This document shows positions 15,597 to 23,442 of a DNA stretch of 64,000 bases, piece by piece; position 1 is the stretch's first letter; every line of letters begins with the position of its first letter. The position numbers and the translations under genes are program-made. The stretch comes from CSP1-4 sp963777975 (GTDB lineage: Bacteria; Chloroflexota; Limnocylindria; Limnocylindrales; CSP1-4). The notes below the pieces were generated by a model. It was given only the letters and a program-made list of their open reading frames with translations, ran no database searches and was not told the origin of the DNA. The stretch spans positions 186,001 to 250,000 of the forward strand of contig CAVZSO010000009.1 of the NCBI GenBank assembly GCA_963777975.1, in the 5' to 3' direction.

Positions 15597-17513
15597 TCAA
15601 TCTGCCCGGTCGTCGAGCCGCTCGATGCGGATGGCGGTGGCCTTGAACTCGGCCGTGCCCGAGCGAGGGTCCGTGGCGTCGATCGTCAGCACGTTGGTCG
15701 TCACCTCGTCCGGGAAGTGCAGGGTCATGAAGGCAAGGCCCGGGCGCAGCCGGTCGTCGGCCAGGACCGCGACCTCGATGGCGCCGCGCCGGGACCGGAC
15801 GCGGACGCGCTGACCGTCCCGCAGCCCGTAGCTGGCCATATCCTCGGGCGCCAGCTCGAGCGCCTCGCCCCGGCGGAGCGGTGATCGGTAGCCGCCGGAC
15901 TGGACGCCGGTGTTGTACGAGTCGAGCCGTCGACCGGTGGTCAGCCGGATGGGGAACTCGTCATCGAGCTTGTCGACTGGTGGATCGTGATCGACGAGGC
16001 TGAACGGCGCCCGCGGGCCGACACAGGGGTCCTCCCAGAGTCGACTGTGCAGGAAGAGCTCGCCCGGATGCTGCTCGTCGTAGCACGGCCACTGAAGCCC
16101 ACCCTCGGCCTCGAGTCGCGCGTAGCTCATGCCGGCGTGCATGGGCGATAGGGAACGAACCTCGTTCCAGACATCTTCGGCGGTCGGGTGACCCCAATCG
16201 ACGCCCATGGCACGAGCGAGGTCGACGATGATGTCCACGTCGTCGCGGGCCTCGCCCGGTGGCGTGAGCGCGCGCCGGACCCGCTGGACGCGTCGTTCCG
16301 AGTTGGTGACCGTGCCTTCGGACTCGGCCCACATCGCGCTGGCCGGGAAGACGACGTCCGCGATCTGCGCCGTTCGGGTCAGGAAGATGTCCTGGACGAC
16401 GATCGTGTCGAGGCCCTCGAGCCGCTTCCGGGTCAGGTGATGGTCGGCCTCCGACTGCATCGGGTTCTCGCCCACGACATAGAGGGCGGTCAGCTCGCCC
16501 CTGTCCATCGCCTCGAACATGCCGGACAGGTGCAGGCCGCGCTTGGGCGGGACCTTGACCCCCCAGGCGACTTCGCACTTGGCCCGGAGCTCGTCGTTCT
16601 CGACGTGCTGGAAGCCGAGCAGCCGATCGGGCAGCGCGCCCATGTCGCCGCCGCCCTGGACGTTGTTCTGGCCACGCAATGGGTTGAGACCGCTCCCGTA
16701 GCGGCCGACGTGGCCGGTCAGCAGGGCGAGGTTGATGAGCGCGACCACGTTGTCGACGGCGTTGTGATGCTCGGTGATGCCCAGCGTCCAGCAGATCATC
16801 GCCCGGTCCGCCTTGGCGTAGGAATGGGCCGCCTCGCGGATGAGCTCGATGGGCACGCCGGTCTCGCGCTGGGCGTATTCGAGCGTGTACGGCTCGACGT
16901 GGGCCTTGAAGGCCTCGAAGTCGGTCGTCGCCCGCTCGATGAACTCGCGGTGATGCAGCCCGGCGGCGATGATCTCGCGCGCCATGGCGTTGGCCAGCGC
17001 GATGTCCGAGCCGACGTCGAGCCCCAGCCAGCCGTCGGCCCACTCCGCGCTCGTCGTGCGGCGCGGGTCCACCACATAGAGGCGCGCGCCCCGATTGACC
17101 CCCTTCAGGAGATGGTGGAAGAAGATCGGGTGGGTCTCGCGGGCGTTGCTGCCCCAGAGGAGGACGTTATCCGTCTCCTCGATCTCCTGGTATGAGCTGG
17201 TGCCGCCCCCGGCCCCGAAGATGGTCGCCAGACCGGCGACGCTCGGAGCGTGTCAGGTCCGGTTACAGCTGTCGATATTGTTGCTGCCGACCACGACGCG
17301 GGCGAACTTCTGGGTCATGAAGTTCAGCTCGTTGGTCGCCTTCGAGCAGCTGAAGAGCCCGAACGTCGTCGGCCCATGGGCGTCGATCGCGGCCCGGAAG
17401 CCCCTGGCGGCCCGGTCGAGCGCCTCGTCCCAGCTGGCTGGGCGAAGCTGGCCGGTCTGCCGGTCCCCGTCGCGCACGAGCGGCTGCGTCAGCCGGACGT
17501 AGGACTTTGCCAT
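15597..17513 (-). CDS. fdhA: Selenocysteine-containing formate dehydrogenase catalytic subunit (in-frame UGA = Sec87)
   Basis: Read through one in-frame TGA (17255-17253), the gene encodes 638 residues of the molybdopterin oxidoreductase family. Around the UGA the protein reads DSCNRT-Sec-HAPSVAGLATIFG, matching the Sec-His-Gly/Ala-Pro-Ser-Val-Ala-Gly active site of formate dehydrogenase H. After it come NVLLWGSNARETHPIFFHHL, the cofactor-binding GLNPLRGQNNVQGGGDMG, and the C-terminal molydopterin-binding barrel (GRRLDSYNTGVQSGG; RVRSRRGAIEV). The normal N-terminal [4Fe-4S] domain is absent and is found at the end of the iron-sulfur subunit gene. A SECIS hairpin follows the UGA directly. The ATG has GGGAG 6 nt upstream and a TACACT box about 57 nt upstream. 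Role: oxidise formate to CO2 (or the reverse) at a Mo/W-Sec centre. Confidence 0.93.
17212..17252 (-). promoter_or_regulatory. Bacterial SECIS element of fdhA
   Basis: Immediately 3' of the UGA the message can form a lower stem CUCCGAG/UUCGGGG (7 bp with G-U pairs), an internal loop (C opposite CAUC), an upper stem GUCGCC/GGCGAC (6 perfect pairs) and the apical loop GGUCU (17234-17230). The distance from UGA to the loop is 18 nt. As I recall it, the E. coli fdhF SECIS has the same GGUCU loop at the same distance. SelB, encoded at 24882-26793, would bind this loop. Confidence 0.88.
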
Positions 17514-17569
17514 GCACGCTCCCTTCGATGCGTGGACTGGCTGGACGCCCTCACGTCGAGGGTGGCGCG

Positions 17570-17575
17570 AGTGTA
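17570..17575 (-). promoter_or_regulatory. TACACT -10 box upstream of fdhA
   Basis: GCTACACT on the minus strand lies about 56 nt before the fdhA ATG, giving a short leader that contains the GGGAG ribosome site. No clear -35 box is seen. Confidence 0.4.
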
Positions 17576-17644
17576 GCGCCGCCTGCGCGCGATGCGCGCC
17601 GAGCGGTCCTTGGGAGGCCGCGAACGATCGGAAGGGCAGCGCGC

Positions 17645-18223
17645 CTAGGGCACGACCGTGATGGTGACGGGCGTCCCGATGGTGTAGCTCTGTCCGTCGC
17701 AGCCCTCGCCATCGATGAACGTGGCGACGGCCGTGATCTGCCATTCGCCCGGCGGCAGGCGTACGTCCGGACCCTGCAGGAACGTGCGGTAGAAGTCCGC
17801 GTTCGGGTCGGTGTCGTCGAAGCCACCCGACTTGCCGAGCGGCTCGGAGATCGGGTCCGCCGGGCCGATGGAACGCATCGTGCAGTCGGCTGTCGATGCC
17901 GGCTCGACGTGCCGTCGGCCGCCGACCTCTCGATAGTCGAAACCGATGAGGCCACCACCGGATCCACCCAGCTCGGCGGTCTGGAGTCCGGTCACGGACA
18001 GGATCGCTACGCCGGTGATGGGCTCGTCCGCTCGCCAGGTCGCTTTCGGCAGCACGATCGTGAGGCGGAATGGCCCTGCCACGGCTGCGGCACCGACGGG
18101 CGCGGAACTCGCTTGGGAGGACCCGGTCGTGGTCGGCCCCGGCGTGATCATCGGCCCGCAGGCCGCCACGAGCGCCACGAGCGCGATAGCCACGAAGTCG
18201 GCAGGGCGTCTCGCTCGATTCAC
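17645..18223 (-). CDS. Putative lipoprotein of unknown function
   Basis: A 192-residue protein from a GTG start that overlaps the fdhD stop (GTGA). A signal peptide with lipobox LVAACG precedes a Ser/Thr/Gly linker, and then comes a beta-rich region (FRLTIVLPKATWRADEPITGVAIL) that looks like an immunoglobulin-like exported domain, ending YTIGTPVTITVV. I do not recognise the family. Position in the selD-fdhD operon is the only functional hint. Confidence 0.65.
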   Translation of the reverse strand: MNRARRPADFVAIALVALVAACGPMITPGPTTTGSSQASSAPVGAAAVAGPFRLTIVLPKATWRADEPITGVAILSVTGLQTAELGGSGGGLIGFDYREVGGRRHVEPASTADCTMRSIGPADPISEPLGKSGGFDDTDPNADFYRTFLQGPDVRLPPGEWQITAVATFIDGEGCDGQSYTIGTPVTITVVP

Positions 18224-19104
18224 CCGCCGCCGATCCGGTCTCCGCCGGCATAGATGTTGAAGCGCTCGCCGCGCAGGAAGCCGACGAGGGTCAGCCCGAA
18301 CGTATGTGCGACGTGGATCGCGAGGCTCGATGGCGCGGAGACCGCGGCCATGAGCGGGATGCCGGCGGCGACCGCCTTGTGGGCCAGCTCGAACGAGGCG
18401 CGGCCGCTGAGCATCAGGGCACGATCGTGGAGCGGCAGCTCCCCGGCGAGCAGCGCACGACCGACCAGCTTGTCGACGGCGTTGTGCCGGCCGACGTCCT
18501 CTCGCAGGTGCAGGAGCTGGCCCTCGCGGTCGAAGAGGCCGGCGGCGTGGAGGCCGCCGGTCAGCTCGAACGTCGCCTGGGCGGCGCGCAGGGCCGGCGC
18601 CATGCCGGCGATGGCGGCTGGTGCGAATGTCGGACCTGGCGGCAACGTCGGCAGGTCGTCGCGCAGGGCATCCAGGGCCGCCGCGCCACAGACACCGCAG
18701 GCCGACGAGGCCACCAGGTTGCGCTGCCAGCCGACACGGTCATCCTTGGCTCGCGGCCGGACCAGCCGCAGCTCGACCAGGTTCTCGGCCTCGGGCAAGG
18801 CACGGACGGGAAACGAAACCACATCCTCCGGCAGCCCCGACGCGGCGACCGCGCCATCTGCCACGTCCTCACGGTCGCGGATGAGTCCCTCGACGAAGAG
18901 CAGGCCGAGGACGAGCTCCAGGTCGTGACCAGGCGTGCGCATGACGACGGCGAACGGCTCGCCATCGAGGACGACCTGGAGCGGCTCCTCGGCCGCGACG
19001 ATGTCGTCGTCGGTCAGCCGGCCGTCGGGCGTCCAGCGTTCGATGTGGACCGGTCGATGCGGCTCCGGGCCTCGGTCGGTCATGTCGAGCTGGCGCTCGG
19101 TCAT
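18220..19104 (-). CDS. fdhD: Formate dehydrogenase sulfurtransferase FdhD
   Basis: A 294-residue protein of the FdhD/NarQ family. The essential sulfur-carrying CxxC is C136 and C139 in SSACGVCGAAALDAL. Conserved REDVGRHNAVDKLVG and SGRASFELAHKAVAAGIP segments follow. FdhD passes sulfur from a cysteine desulfurase to the Mo-bisMGD cofactor, which is required for FdhA activity. It lies 22 nt downstream of selD. Start is the ATG at 19104; an ATG 21 nt further in is also possible. Neither has a clear ribosome site, consistent with coupling to selD. Confidence 0.93.
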   Translation of the reverse strand: MTERQLDMTDRGPEPHRPVHIERWTPDGRLTDDDIVAAEEPLQVVLDGEPFAVVMRTPGHDLELVLGLLFVEGLIRDREDVADGAVAASGLPEDVVSFPVRALPEAENLVELRLVRPRAKDDRVGWQRNLVASSACGVCGAAALDALRDDLPTLPPGPTFAPAAIAGMAPALRAAQATFELTGGLHAAGLFDREGQLLHLREDVGRHNAVDKLVGRALLAGELPLHDRALMLSGRASFELAHKAVAAGIPLMAAVSAPSSLAIHVAHTFGLTLVGFLRGERFNIYAGGDRIGGG

Positions 19105-19126
19105 CGGGATCGAGGCCAGACGGTGC

Positions 19127-20239
19127 TCAGGCGACGAGCTCGACGCCGGGCTCGCCCGACTCGACACGCCCGACCCGCCACCAGCTGACCCCCGCCGCAC
19201 CGAAACCGGCCACGACCGTGGCGACGCGGTCGTTGGGCACCGCGGCCAGCAACCCGCCTGACGTCTGAGGGTCGAAGGCGAGCACCTCACGAGCCGCGTC
19301 GATGCCCGCGTGGATCGCCAGGGTCGGCGCGGCGAAGCGTCGGTTGTGGGCTGCGCCACCGGTCTCGACGCCGGCCGCCGCCAGTGCCAGTGCACCGTCG
19401 AGGGCTGGCAGCTGCCCCGCCTCGATCACGAAGCGTGTCCCAGAGCCCCGCGCCATCTCCGTCGCGTGGCCGAGCAGCCCGAAGCCGGTCACGTCCGTCG
19501 CGGCGCGGACACCGGCCTCCACGAGCACGTCGGCCGCCGCTCGGTTGAGCCGGCGCATCGAGGCCACGGCCGCGGCCAGATGCTCGGGCGCCGCGCGGTC
19601 GTTCCGATCGGCACTGACCAGGATGCCGGTCCCAAGGGGCTTGGTCAGGAAGAGCGTGTCGCCTGGCCTGGCGCCGCCCTTGCGCAGGATGCGATCTGGA
19701 TGGACGGCACCGATGACGGCCAGACCGTACTTGGGTTCGGGATCCTTGATGGTGTGGCCGCCGGCAAGGACGCCGCCCCCCTCACGCACGGTCGCCGCGG
19801 CGCCAGCGAAGATGGCCGTCATCGTCTCGCGCGGCAGCTCCTCGGGAAAGGCGGCGATGCTCAGCGCGAAGAGGACGCGCCCGCCCATCGCGTAGACGTC
19901 GCTCATGGCGTTGGCAGCGGCGATGGCGCCGAAGGTCGCCGGGTCGTCGACGAGCGGTGGGAAGAAGTCGAGCGTGCCGACGACGGCCAGGTCGTCGCTC
20001 AATCGGTAGACGGCGGCGTCGTCGGGTGCGTCAAGGCCGATGAGAAGGGCCTCTGGGGTCGCCTCGGCGCCATGACCATCCGCGACGCCATAGCCATCCG
20101 CGGCGCGGAGTGCCCCGAGGCCAGCGAGCGCCTCGGCCAGCACGTCGGCGCCCAGCTTGGCGGCGCAGCCACCGCAGCTCGTCTGTTCGGTCAGGGGCAG
20201 GCCGGCGCGGTCGGTGGCGTCACTGGTCGACGCGGTCAT
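19127..20239 (-). CDS. selD: Selenide, water dikinase
   Basis: A 370-residue AIR-synthase-fold protein. The active-site loop TSCGGCAAKLG has Cys25 and Lys28 in the C-x2-K spacing of E. coli C17/K20, so this is the cysteine form, not a selenoprotein. The motifs LDFFPPLVDDPATFGAIAAANAMSDVYAMGG and GGHTIKDPEPKYG are diagnostic. SelD makes selenophosphate from selenide and ATP for SelA. First gene of the selD-fdhD unit; a TATCAT box ends 9 nt before the ATG. Confidence 0.95.
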   Translation of the reverse strand: MTASTSDATDRAGLPLTEQTSCGGCAAKLGADVLAEALAGLGALRAADGYGVADGHGAEATPEALLIGLDAPDDAAVYRLSDDLAVVGTLDFFPPLVDDPATFGAIAAANAMSDVYAMGGRVLFALSIAAFPEELPRETMTAIFAGAAATVREGGGVLAGGHTIKDPEPKYGLAVIGAVHPDRILRKGGARPGDTLFLTKPLGTGILVSADRNDRAAPEHLAAAVASMRRLNRAAADVLVEAGVRAATDVTGFGLLGHATEMARGSGTRFVIEAGQLPALDGALALAAAGVETGGAAHNRRFAAPTLAIHAGIDAAREVLAFDPQTSGGLLAAVPNDRVATVVAGFGAAGVSWWRVGRVESGEPGVELVA

Positions 20240-20248
20240 GGTCGGCCG

Positions 20249-20254
20249 ATGATA
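20249..20254 (-). promoter_or_regulatory. TATCAT -10 box of the selD operon
   Basis: On the minus strand GCGTATCAT is followed by 9 nt and the selD ATG. No Shine-Dalgarno sequence intervenes, so a leaderless transcript is likely. Confidence 0.5.
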
Positions 20255-20261
20255 CGCGGGC

Positions 20262-20280
20262 TCGGCGGCGCTACCATCGG
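20262..20280 (+). promoter_or_regulatory. Promoter element identical to the tRNA-Sec promoter
   Basis: The 19 nt TCGGCGGCGCTACCATCGG occur here and again at 22074-22092 in front of tRNA-Sec. TACCAT (20272-20277) is the -10 candidate for the DUF1801 gene, with a leader of about 50 nt that holds AGGAGG. Confidence 0.5.
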
Positions 20281-20335
20281 GCGGGCTGCCAGCCCCATCG
20301 CGGGGCGACCCGGGCGGCACCCAGGAGGAACCACG

Positions 20336-20809
20336 ATGGTCAGCAGCGACGCCACCACCCCGGACGCCTACCTTGCATCCTTGCCCCCTGAACGTCGCCA
20401 GGCACTGACCGCGCTGCGCAGCGTCATCCTCACCAACCTGCCAGCAGGCTACGAGGAGGGCATGCAGTACGGGATGATCGGCTACTTCGTGCCCCTCGAG
20501 CGCTTCCCCGACACGTACAACGGCCAGCCGCTCGGTCTGGCTGGCATCGCCAGCCAGAAGCGGTACATGTCGCTCTACCTCAACACGGTCTACGGCGACC
20601 CGGAGACGGATCGCTGGTTCCGTGAGCGGTACGCGGCCAGCGGGAAGAAGCTCGACATGGGCAAGGGGTGTGTGCGCTTCCGCCGGCTCGACGATCTGTC
20701 GCTCGATCTGATCGGCGAGACGATCGCACGGGTGCCCGTCGATCAGTACGTCGAGCGGTACCGCGCCGTCCGCGGGTCCGCGCGTAAGACACGGGCCAGC
20801 GCAAGCTGA
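20336..20809 (+). CDS. DUF1801 (YdhG-like) protein
   Basis: A 157-residue protein with the DUF1801 core: SLPPERRQALTALRSVILTNLPAGYEEGMQYGMIGYFVPLERFP followed by GIASQKRYMSLYLN, GKKLDMGKGCVRFRRLDDL. Structures of this family resemble iron-chaperone-like or frataxin-like folds, but no activity is established. A strong AGGAGGAA ribosome site sits 8 nt before the ATG. It is divergent from selD and shares its promoter element with tRNA-Sec, which may link it to the selenium genes. Confidence 0.85.
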   Translation: MVSSDATTPDAYLASLPPERRQALTALRSVILTNLPAGYEEGMQYGMIGYFVPLERFPDTYNGQPLGLAGIASQKRYMSLYLNTVYGDPETDRWFRERYAASGKKLDMGKGCVRFRRLDDLSLDLIGETIARVPVDQYVERYRAVRGSARKTRASAS

Positions 20810-20842
20810 TCCCAGAACGCGGCCGGATCGAGGGCCGTCGGA

Positions 20843-22033
20843 TCAGACGTCGATGGGCACGCCAACCAGGACGTTACCCGTAGGTCGCGTCCGAGGCAGC
20901 ACGCGGTAGGCGATGATCAACGCGCAGCCAGCCAGGAAGGCCGTCCAGGGCGCAGCCAGGGCGAAGCCGCCGGCCGCCAGGGCCAGGCCGGTCACGATCG
21001 GTCCGACGACCGCGCCGAGGTTGAGGGCGCTGCTGTTGAAGGCCAGCATCGTGCCGCGGGCGGTCTCCGAGAGCTCGGCCACGATGGTCTGGATGCCGGG
21101 CACCCCGAACCACGTCCCGAACGCCCAGACCGCGAAGACGGCCAGCGAGATCGGCAGCGCAACGGCCGTCACGTTCAGCGACAGCGTGGCGACCATGAAG
21201 CAGGACAGCCCGATGAGCACCGCCCGGCGCGGCCCGACACGCGCGATGAACCGGCCCGACAGTCGCGTCGCGGCGAGCCCGACGACCCCGACCAGGACGT
21301 AGACCAGGCCGGCCTGCGCGGCCGGCACGCCGTAGGTCACGTGGATGAACTCACCGACATAGATGAACAGCCCGAAGCTGCCCGCGAACCAGACGAAGGT
21401 GACCAAGAGCACCTGGAGGGCGCGGCGGTCGGAGAGGACGGTCCGGATCGCCGCGCTGTAGGCCGGTGCGTTCGACCGATCCGGCGCCGTCGCCGGCAGC
21501 CGGCTGAGCAGCACCAGGGCGACGATCGCGACCAGGGCGATGAACAGGAACGAAGCCCGCCAGCCAGCCACGATCGCCGCCAGGGCCCCGATGGGCAGGC
21601 CGAGCAGGCTGGCCAGCGGGAACATCGCGGACAGGAGCGCGATCATGCGAGCCCGCCGGTCGCGGTCGGGCAGGTCGCCCGCGGCGGCGAAGGCGGCCGG
21701 CATGATGACCGCCGCGCCGACCCCGTTGAGGAGTCGCGCCGCCAGCAGGAACGGCAGCGACGGGGCGACGACACAGGCACCGGCTGCCACGACGAAGATG
21801 CCCAGGCCGAGCATCAGGGCGAAGCGTCGGCCTCGACGGTCCGATATGGGACCCAACGCGGGGGCCAGCAGAGCCGCTGGGAGGGCATAGGCGCTGGCCA
21901 GCAGGCCGACCACGGCGATCGGCGACTGGAGGTCGTCGGCGACCGCCGGCAGCAGAGCCGCCACGATGTAGGTGTCGACGCCGACCGCGAAGACCGCCAG
22001 GACGAGAGCGAGCGTGACCGCCATAGGGCCCAT
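20843..22033 (-). CDS. MFS transporter, 12-helix drug efflux type
   Basis: A 396-residue protein with about 12 TM helices. Motif A variant GPISDRRGRRFALMLGL lies between TM2 and TM3, DTYIVAALLPAVADDL in TM1 is of the DHA1 type, and the TM5 segment is LLGLPIGAL. Substrate is unknown. It is convergent with the DUF1801 gene and upstream of tRNA-Sec on the opposite strand. Two in-frame ATGs lie 9 nt apart at the 5' end (22033, 22024). Confidence 0.88.
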   Translation of the reverse strand: MGPMAVTLALVLAVFAVGVDTYIVAALLPAVADDLQSPIAVVGLLASAYALPAALLAPALGPISDRRGRRFALMLGLGIFVVAAGACVVAPSLPFLLAARLLNGVGAAVIMPAAFAAAGDLPDRDRRARMIALLSAMFPLASLLGLPIGALAAIVAGWRASFLFIALVAIVALVLLSRLPATAPDRSNAPAYSAAIRTVLSDRRALQVLLVTFVWFAGSFGLFIYVGEFIHVTYGVPAAQAGLVYVLVGVVGLAATRLSGRFIARVGPRRAVLIGLSCFMVATLSLNVTAVALPISLAVFAVWAFGTWFGVPGIQTIVAELSETARGTMLAFNSSALNLGAVVGPIVTGLALAAGGFALAAPWTAFLAGCALIIAYRVLPRTRPTGNVLVGVPIDV

Positions 22034-22083
22034 TCTGGACCGGCTGGCCGAGGACGATCAGCCGCCCCGTACTTCGGCGGCGC

Positions 22084-22089
22084 TACCAT
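22084..22089 (+). promoter_or_regulatory. selC: TACCAT -10 box of tRNA-Sec
   Basis: GCTACCAT ends 6 nt before the first base of the mature tRNA (22096). With the usual -10 to +1 distance, transcription would begin at or within one or two bases of the mature 5' end, leaving little or no leader to remove. Confidence 0.5.
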
Positions 22090-22095
22090 CGGCGC

Positions 22096-22192
22096 GGGAG
22101 CGGAGGGGTCCCGGTGGGTCCCCTGGTCTTCAAAACCAGTGGCGTCGCGCTCGGCGCGGCGCGGTGGGTTCGACTCCCATGCGCTCCCGCCA
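22096..22192 (+). tRNA. selC: tRNA-Sec (anticodon UCA)
   Basis: The 97-nt gene folds as a selenocysteine tRNA. The acceptor GGGAGCG pairs with CGCTCCC, with discriminator G and an encoded CCA. The anticodon arm is CTGGT-CTTCAAA-ACCAG with anticodon TCA at 22130-22132. A very long variable arm GCGTCGCGC/GCGCGGCGC (9 bp, TCG loop) and the GTGGGTTCGACTCCCAT T arm complete it. It decodes UGA when charged by SerRS and converted by SelA. It is the first unit of the tRNA-Sec, cyclase, selA, selB cluster. Confidence 0.96.
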
Positions 22193-22205
22193 GCCGTCGA
22201 CCGGT

Positions 22206-22218
22206 CTCGGTGTAACGT
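22206..22218 (+). promoter_or_regulatory. CTCGGTGTAACGT promoter box before the cyclase gene
   Basis: TAACGT (22213-22218) ends 6 nt before the ATG. The 13 nt CTCGGTGTAACGT recur exactly in front of selA (23424-23436), followed in both places by CC, one base, GCATGGC. Confidence 0.5.
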
Positions 22219-22224
22219 GCCGGC

Positions 22225-23433
22225 ATGGCGACCCTCGATCAGCAGAAGCGCGCAACGATGCCGGATCGTGCCTTCGCGTACGTCGACTCGAAAGGTCGTC
22301 GTCGGTTGCCGATCAACGACGAGTCGCACGTCCGCAACGCGCTGGCCCGGTTCAACCAGACGCGTTTCGAGGACGAGGCTGCGCGCGATCGGGCGCGGAA
22401 ACGGCTCCTCGCAGCGGCCAAGCGATACGGCATCGTGCCGGTCGGGTTCTTCGCCGGCCAGCTGCGCGTGCAGGGTAGCCAGGCGTCTGCGGGGCGCCTG
22501 GTGCTGGAGCTCGGACGGGTTGCAAACCTCGCAGACCTCCAGCAACGCCTTCGCTCGGAGCTGCGTGATCCGAGCCTGGAGGCGTTCGAATGGTCAGGCG
22601 CTATCGGCGGCTACATCGGCGCCGACGACCGAGCCGCCGTCATGCCCGCCGCTGGGACGGGTCGGGCGGTGACCCTCATCGACCGACGCGGGCGGCCGAT
22701 GACCGCGCTGGCCCACGAACCATCCACGCTGGCCGACCCGGAGCTTCGGAAGGCCGTCACTTCGGCGATCCGGCTCGCGGTCGAGAACCGCCAGCTGCAG
22801 GCGACCGTCGATGCCGACGCTCGCGACGCTCGGACCCTGCCGACCGGACCGGTGACCTTCCTGATGAGCGACATCGAGGACTCGACCGGCCTCCTGCATC
22901 GACTGGGTGAGGGCTACGCCCGACTGCTGGCCGAGGTGCGGGGTGTCCAACGAACGGCTGTGCGCCAGGCACGCGGCCGGGAGATCGACGCGCGTGCCGA
23001 CGAGTACTTCGCCGTCTTCCCGCAGCCAGCCGACGCCGTCGCCGGCGCGATCGCCATCCAGCGCCGGATCCAGGCACGAACCTGGCCTGATGCTGTCGAC
23101 GTCCGATTGCGGATCGGGCTCCACCACGGGCGGCCGAGTCTGACCGACACGGGATACGTCGGCATCGCCGTTCACACGACCGCGCGCGTTTGCGCGGCCG
23201 GACATGGCGGCCAGATCCTGGTCACGCGAGCGGCGCACGAGGCGATCACCGCTGACGCCGGGGTCCCGCCTCGACCGCGCCTACGCTATCGGTCGCTTGG
23301 CACCTTCCAGCTCCGAGGCCTCCGTCGCGCCGAGGAGCTCTACCAAGTCGAGGCGAGCGGTCTGGCTACCGACTTTCCGGACCTTCGCACGATCCCCTCC
23401 GGCCGGGCCGATCCGACCGACGGCTCGGTGTAA
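22225..23433 (+). CDS. DUF6582 / GAF-like sensor / class III nucleotidyl cyclase-like protein
   Basis: A 402-residue three-part protein. Residues 14-70 (RAFAYVDSKGRRRLPINDESHVRNALARFNQ) look like DUF6582. Residues about 90-195 (ELRDPSLEAFEWS, GRAVTLIDRRGRPMTALAHEP, AIRLAVENRQLQ) match the sensor region found ahead of actinobacterial-type histidine kinases. Residues 208-375 form a class III cyclase domain: VTFLMSDIEDST with metal Asp216, ARADEYFAVF with Asp259, and YVGIAVHTTARVC, where the usual ribose-binding Asn is His317 while Arg321 is kept. It may be weakly active or a sensor. It lies between tRNA-Sec and selA and shares a promoter box with selA. No gap suggests truncation. Confidence 0.78.
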   Translation: MATLDQQKRATMPDRAFAYVDSKGRRRLPINDESHVRNALARFNQTRFEDEAARDRARKRLLAAAKRYGIVPVGFFAGQLRVQGSQASAGRLVLELGRVANLADLQQRLRSELRDPSLEAFEWSGAIGGYIGADDRAAVMPAAGTGRAVTLIDRRGRPMTALAHEPSTLADPELRKAVTSAIRLAVENRQLQATVDADARDARTLPTGPVTFLMSDIEDSTGLLHRLGEGYARLLAEVRGVQRTAVRQARGREIDARADEYFAVFPQPADAVAGAIAIQRRIQARTWPDAVDVRLRIGLHHGRPSLTDTGYVGIAVHTTARVCAAGHGGQILVTRAAHEAITADAGVPPRPRLRYRSLGTFQLRGLRRAEELYQVEASGLATDFPDLRTIPSGRADPTDGSV

Positions 23434-23436
23434 CGT
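23424..23436 (+). promoter_or_regulatory. CTCGGTGTAACGT promoter box before selA
   Basis: Identical 13-nt element to that before the cyclase gene. TAACGT (23431-23436) ends 6 nt before the selA ATG, and the box overlaps the last codons of the upstream gene. No ribosome site is present. Confidence 0.5.
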
Positions 23437-23442
23437 CCCCGC

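Noticed and set aside
16188..17195. Plus-strand 335-codon open frame opposite fdhA
   Set aside because: Its sequence is a typical antisense shadow with no recognisable domain, while the minus strand encodes a conserved oxidoreductase.
19127..20239. selD as a selenoprotein
   Set aside because: The position equivalent to Sec/Cys17 is encoded as Cys25 (TSCGGCAAK).
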